Source: FEN-1250 sp039918615 (lineage in GTDB: Bacteria; Gemmatimonadota; Gemmatimonadetes; Gemmatimonadales; Gemmatimonadaceae). From it: a stretch of 9,018 bases of DNA. Position 1 is the first letter of the stretch; each line of letters begins with the position of its first letter. Made by a program: the position numbers and the translations under genes. Location: contig JBDSHG010000102.1 of the NCBI GenBank assembly GCA_039918615.1, positions 1 to 9,018 on the forward strand, in the 5' to 3' direction. Positions 6,615 through 9,018 of the stretch are shown piece by piece. The notes under the pieces were generated by a model, which was given only the letters and a program-made list of their open reading frames with translations, searched no databases and was not told the DNA's origin.

Positions 6615-7682
6615 ATGACGGCACGGCGGCAGCGCGGCCACATCATCCACTCGCGGCTTGCAGCGCTCGTGAGCGCGGACCCGGCTGCGAGAAAGCGACT
6701 TCGCGAGCTGCGCCGCGCGCTCGCGGGCGCGACGCGCTGCACCTTCGTGGTGCAGAACGATCCGGACCCCGACGCGATCGCCTCTGCGCTCGCGCTCCGC
6801 CGCACGCTCGGATTTTCCGCCGCGCGATCGCCGATCGTCACCGCAGGGCAGATCACGCGCCCCGAGAACCAGCGGTTGATTGCGGAGCTCAATGAGCGCG
6901 TGCGCCACGTCCCCATCGAGCGCGTCCCGCTGCTCGCGCCGCTCGTGCTCGTCGACGTGCAGCCGCCGTACTTCGGCGACGCGCTGCCGAGCGTCGCCGC
7001 GGTGATCGATCATCATCCCACCACCGGCTCGTACCGCGCTCGCTTCCGCGACGTGCGTACGAACTACGGCGCGAGCGCGACGATGGCAGCGGAGTATCTC
7101 CTCGCCTCGGATGCCGACGGCGTGACGACGCGCCTCGCGACGGCGCTGCTCTACGGCATCGTAACGGATACGAAGTCGCTCTCGCGTGCGGCGAGCGACG
7201 AGGATCTGCAGATGTTCGCGCTCCTCTTCGCGCGCGCCGATCACGTCGCGCTGCGGCGCATCCAGCATCCGTCATATCGCCCCCTCGCGCTCAAGCGCTT
7301 CGGCATCGCGCTCGAGCACGCGCGCGTGCGCAATGGGCTCGCCTACATCCACCTCGGCCTCCTACCGGCAGACCAGGAGCACATCGTGGCGCAGCTCGCC
7401 GAGTTCTGCCTCGGGATGGCGGGCGCGGAGATCTCGGCGGTGTCCGGCGTGTTCGCGGGGAAGTTCGCGATGAGCCTGCGCTCGCTCTCGCCGAATGCGC
7501 GGCTCGGCGAGAAGATCCGCAGGCGCTTCGGATCATTCGGAAGTGCGGGCGGGCACCCGATGATGGCGAAGACGGTCGTGCCCCTGCCGGCGTGGCGAAA
7601 GGAGCACAAATTCGCGAGCCAGGACGCGCTCGGCCGCAGCATCCGCCGAGAGCTCGTCAAGGCGCTCGCCTCGAAGAAATGA
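6615..7682 (+). CDS. DHH/DHHA1-family phosphoesterase (NrnA-like)
   Basis: A 355-residue protein of the DHH superfamily with a C-terminal DHHA1 domain. Members include NrnA-type nanoRNA/pAp phosphatases and cyclic dinucleotide phosphodiesterases, which use two Mn ions. Seen here are motif I as QNDPDPDAIAS (47-57), motif II VDV with D114, motif III DHH at 132-134, and motif IV GIVTDTKS with D185. The DHHA1 glycine motif is GSAGGHPM (309-316). Motif I normally begins with a metal-binding histidine; here that place is Q47 (codon CAG at 6753-6755). The ATG at 6615 is preceded by AGGCGGA, a usable ribosome binding site, after a 36-base gap from ppa that shows no hairpin or other signal. It has no extra sensory or membrane domain. 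Substrate is not decidable: nanoRNA, pAp or a linear dinucleotide are candidates from the family. Confidence 0.88.
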   Translation: MTARRQRGHIIHSRLAALVSADPAARKRLRELRRALAGATRCTFVVQNDPDPDAIASALALRRTLGFSAARSPIVTAGQITRPENQRLIAELNERVRHVPIERVPLLAPLVLVDVQPPYFGDALPSVAAVIDHHPTTGSYRARFRDVRTNYGASATMAAEYLLASDADGVTTRLATALLYGIVTDTKSLSRAASDEDLQMFALLFARADHVALRRIQHPSYRPLALKRFGIALEHARVRNGLAYIHLGLLPADQEHIVAQLAEFCLGMAGAEISAVSGVFAGKFAMSLRSLSPNARLGEKIRRRFGSFGSAGGHPMMAKTVVPLPAWRKEHKFASQDALGRSIRRELVKALASKK

Positions 7683-8995
7683 CCGGCGGCGATCGCGCAC
7701 TGCGACCGCTGGACATCACGGCCCCCGCGCGAACGCCGTGGAGCGCGCCGTCGAAAGTTCAAACCAATCTCGACGTCGATGCCGTCCGGCAGTCTCACAA
7801 GCGCATCGTCATTTGCGCGGACGGCACGTGGAACAGCACGAAGGCCACCGACGCGATCGGCGACACGGCCACCACGAATGTGTGGCTCACCTACCAGCTC
7901 GTGAAGCCGAAAGCGGACGACGGCACCCCGCAGCTCGCCTTCTATCATCCGGGCGTCGGCACCGGCGGCTTCATCGATCGCGTCGTCGGCGGCGCGACGG
8001 GGCGGGGGATCGACCGCAATATCCGCGAGTGCTATCGCTTTCTCGTCGACAGCTATCATCCCGGCGACTACGTCTACCTCTTTGGCTTCAGCCGGGGCGC
8101 GTACACGGTGCGCAGCCTCGCGGGGCTCGTGCGGAACTGCGGGATCATCAATCCAGAGAAGCTGCCGATCGGTAAGACCGTCGACGCCGCGGTGAGCGAG
8201 GCGTTCGGTCACTATCGCGCGCGCAGCGATGCGACGGCGCCGGCTGCGCAATCGTCGGTGGACTTCCGGAAGGAGAACTCGCATCCGGACTTCCGCATCA
8301 CGTGCATCGGCGTGTGGGATACCGTGGGCTCGCTGGGAATTCCAGTCGGCCTCGTAGGCCGTCTCACGGCGCATCTCTATGGCTTTCACGACGTGACGCT
8401 GAGCAGCGGGGTCGACTGCGCCTTTCACGCGGTGGCGGCAGATGAACGCCGGCGCCCGTTCGTGCCGACGCTGTGGCTGCAGCAGCCGGACGCGCGCGAC
8501 CACGGGCAGCGCGTCGAGCAGCGCTGGTTCACCGGCGTGCACTCGGATGTGGGTGGCGGCTACCCGTGGCCCGAGCGCGGGCTCGCGACGCTCACCTTGC
8601 GATGGATGATCGACCGCGTGACCAAGGCGTGCCGCCTCGAGCTCGACCCTTCATCGCTGAACGGCGCGCCGCCGAGCTCGGGCGCCCTGCACGAGTCGCT
8701 CACCCTCTGGTATCGCATGTGGAAGCCGGCGAACCGCACGATCGACGGCGGATTAGGCCATCACGGCGCGCGCGACGACGGCCGCATCACGGCCGAGGTC
8801 ATCGATGAATCGATCGGCGAATGGCGCGCGAAGTACGTGCAGACGCCGATGCCGAACGTGAAGCACACGTACACGCCGGACAACGTGCTGGAATACGAGG
8901 AGCGAATCTCGGAGCAGGCGAGCGAGGCCCCGGTCCAGCCGCCGGACTACCCGAGCGACCTGCGCGAGACTGGGCTGCCGCACGAGCGGCGCTGA
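7679..8995 (+). CDS. DUF2235-family alpha/beta hydrolase
   Basis: A 438-residue protein with the marks of the DUF2235 alpha/beta hydrolase family, which includes Tle1-type phospholipase effectors of type VI secretion as well as many uncharacterised proteins. It shows CADGTWN (46-52), TTNV, FYHPGVGTGG (88-97), the nucleophile elbow GFSRGAYTVRSLAG (136-149, S138), GVWDTVGSLGIP (211-222, D214), AFHAVAADERRRPF (248-261) and WFTGVHSDVGGGYP (283-296, H288 and D290). S138 with an Asp and H288 probably form the active site. The first 40 residues precede the core and have no signal peptide. The last 60 or so residues are polar and may be flexible. ATG 7679 overlaps the DHH gene stop (ATGA). The open frame continues upstream to 7592 but only inside the previous gene. 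No VgrG, PAAR, immunity-type or other secretion gene adjoins it, so toxin function is not supported here. The true substrate is unknown. Confidence 0.88.
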   Translation: MTGGDRALRPLDITAPARTPWSAPSKVQTNLDVDAVRQSHKRIVICADGTWNSTKATDAIGDTATTNVWLTYQLVKPKADDGTPQLAFYHPGVGTGGFIDRVVGGATGRGIDRNIRECYRFLVDSYHPGDYVYLFGFSRGAYTVRSLAGLVRNCGIINPEKLPIGKTVDAAVSEAFGHYRARSDATAPAAQSSVDFRKENSHPDFRITCIGVWDTVGSLGIPVGLVGRLTAHLYGFHDVTLSSGVDCAFHAVAADERRRPFVPTLWLQQPDARDHGQRVEQRWFTGVHSDVGGGYPWPERGLATLTLRWMIDRVTKACRLELDPSSLNGAPPSSGALHESLTLWYRMWKPANRTIDGGLGHHGARDDGRITAEVIDESIGEWRAKYVQTPMPNVKHTYTPDNVLEYEERISEQASEAPVQPPDYPSDLRETGLPHERR

Positions 8996-9018
8996 GTGAG
9001 AGCCGCTTGTTGCCTCCG

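Noticed and set aside
6610..6618. ATGAAATGA, a start-Lys-stop frame overlapping the DHH gene start
   Set aside because: Two codons only; it can occur by chance and nothing else suggests a function.
5856..7268. Long minus-strand frame of 470 codons opposite the reductase, ppa and DHH genes
   Set aside because: It crosses three well-supported genes, its translation is rich in Arg, Glu and His with no recognisable domain, and long antisense frames are expected in very GC-rich coding DNA.
7343..8542. Minus-strand frame of 399 codons opposite the DHH and DUF2235 genes
   Set aside because: It is antisense to two genes with clear motifs and its translation shows no family features.
8996..9018. Possible terminator after the DUF2235 gene
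   Set aside because: Only 23 bases remain and no hairpin or T-run is visible.

Overview
The window is about 9 kb of very GC-rich bacterial DNA, all coding on the + strand. It holds ten genes packed almost without gaps; the largest non-coding stretch is 39 bases. No tRNA, rRNA, CRISPR array, insertion sequence or clear terminator was seen. Gene content (Ccm-type cytochrome c maturation, a fused CobA-HemD protein, Zn-type HemB, family I pyrophosphatase) together with GC richness suggests a free-living respiring Gram-negative bacterium. The style of the genes resembles Gemmatimonadota or a related high-GC phylum, but this is an impression and was not tested by any search.

Region 1 (1-1427) is the end of a cytochrome c maturation operon: the 3' part of ccmB, then ccmC, then a 44-codon ccmD-like gene. 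These supply the membrane part of the machinery that handles heme for c-type cytochromes outside the cytoplasmic membrane. Region 2 (1438-4984) is a tetrapyrrole block: a CobA-HemD fusion, hemC and hemB. It covers the path from 5-aminolevulinate to uroporphyrinogen III and on to precorrin-2, the branch towards siroheme and cobalamin. The gene order is the reverse of the reaction order. No hemA or hemL lies in the window.

Region 3 (4981-8995) holds an aldo/keto reductase that overlaps the hemB stop, an inorganic pyrophosphatase with a TTG start, a DHH/DHHA1 phosphoesterase and a DUF2235 alpha/beta hydrolase. The pyrophosphatase and the DHH protein fit phosphate and nucleotide housekeeping. The roles of the reductase and the DUF2235 protein cannot be read from the sequence.

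Start/stop overlaps at five of the nine junctions (ATGA, TGATG or TTGA) imply translational coupling and at least one long transcript. The clearest candidate control point is the hemC-hemB gap. It carries an AT-rich 19-bp inverted repeat that looks like a dimeric repressor operator of MarR type. Overall this is a mostly ordinary housekeeping region. The points most worth a second look are that operator, the aldo/keto reductase coupled to hemB, a DHH protein lacking its motif I histidine, and a DUF2235 hydrolase in a housekeeping setting.
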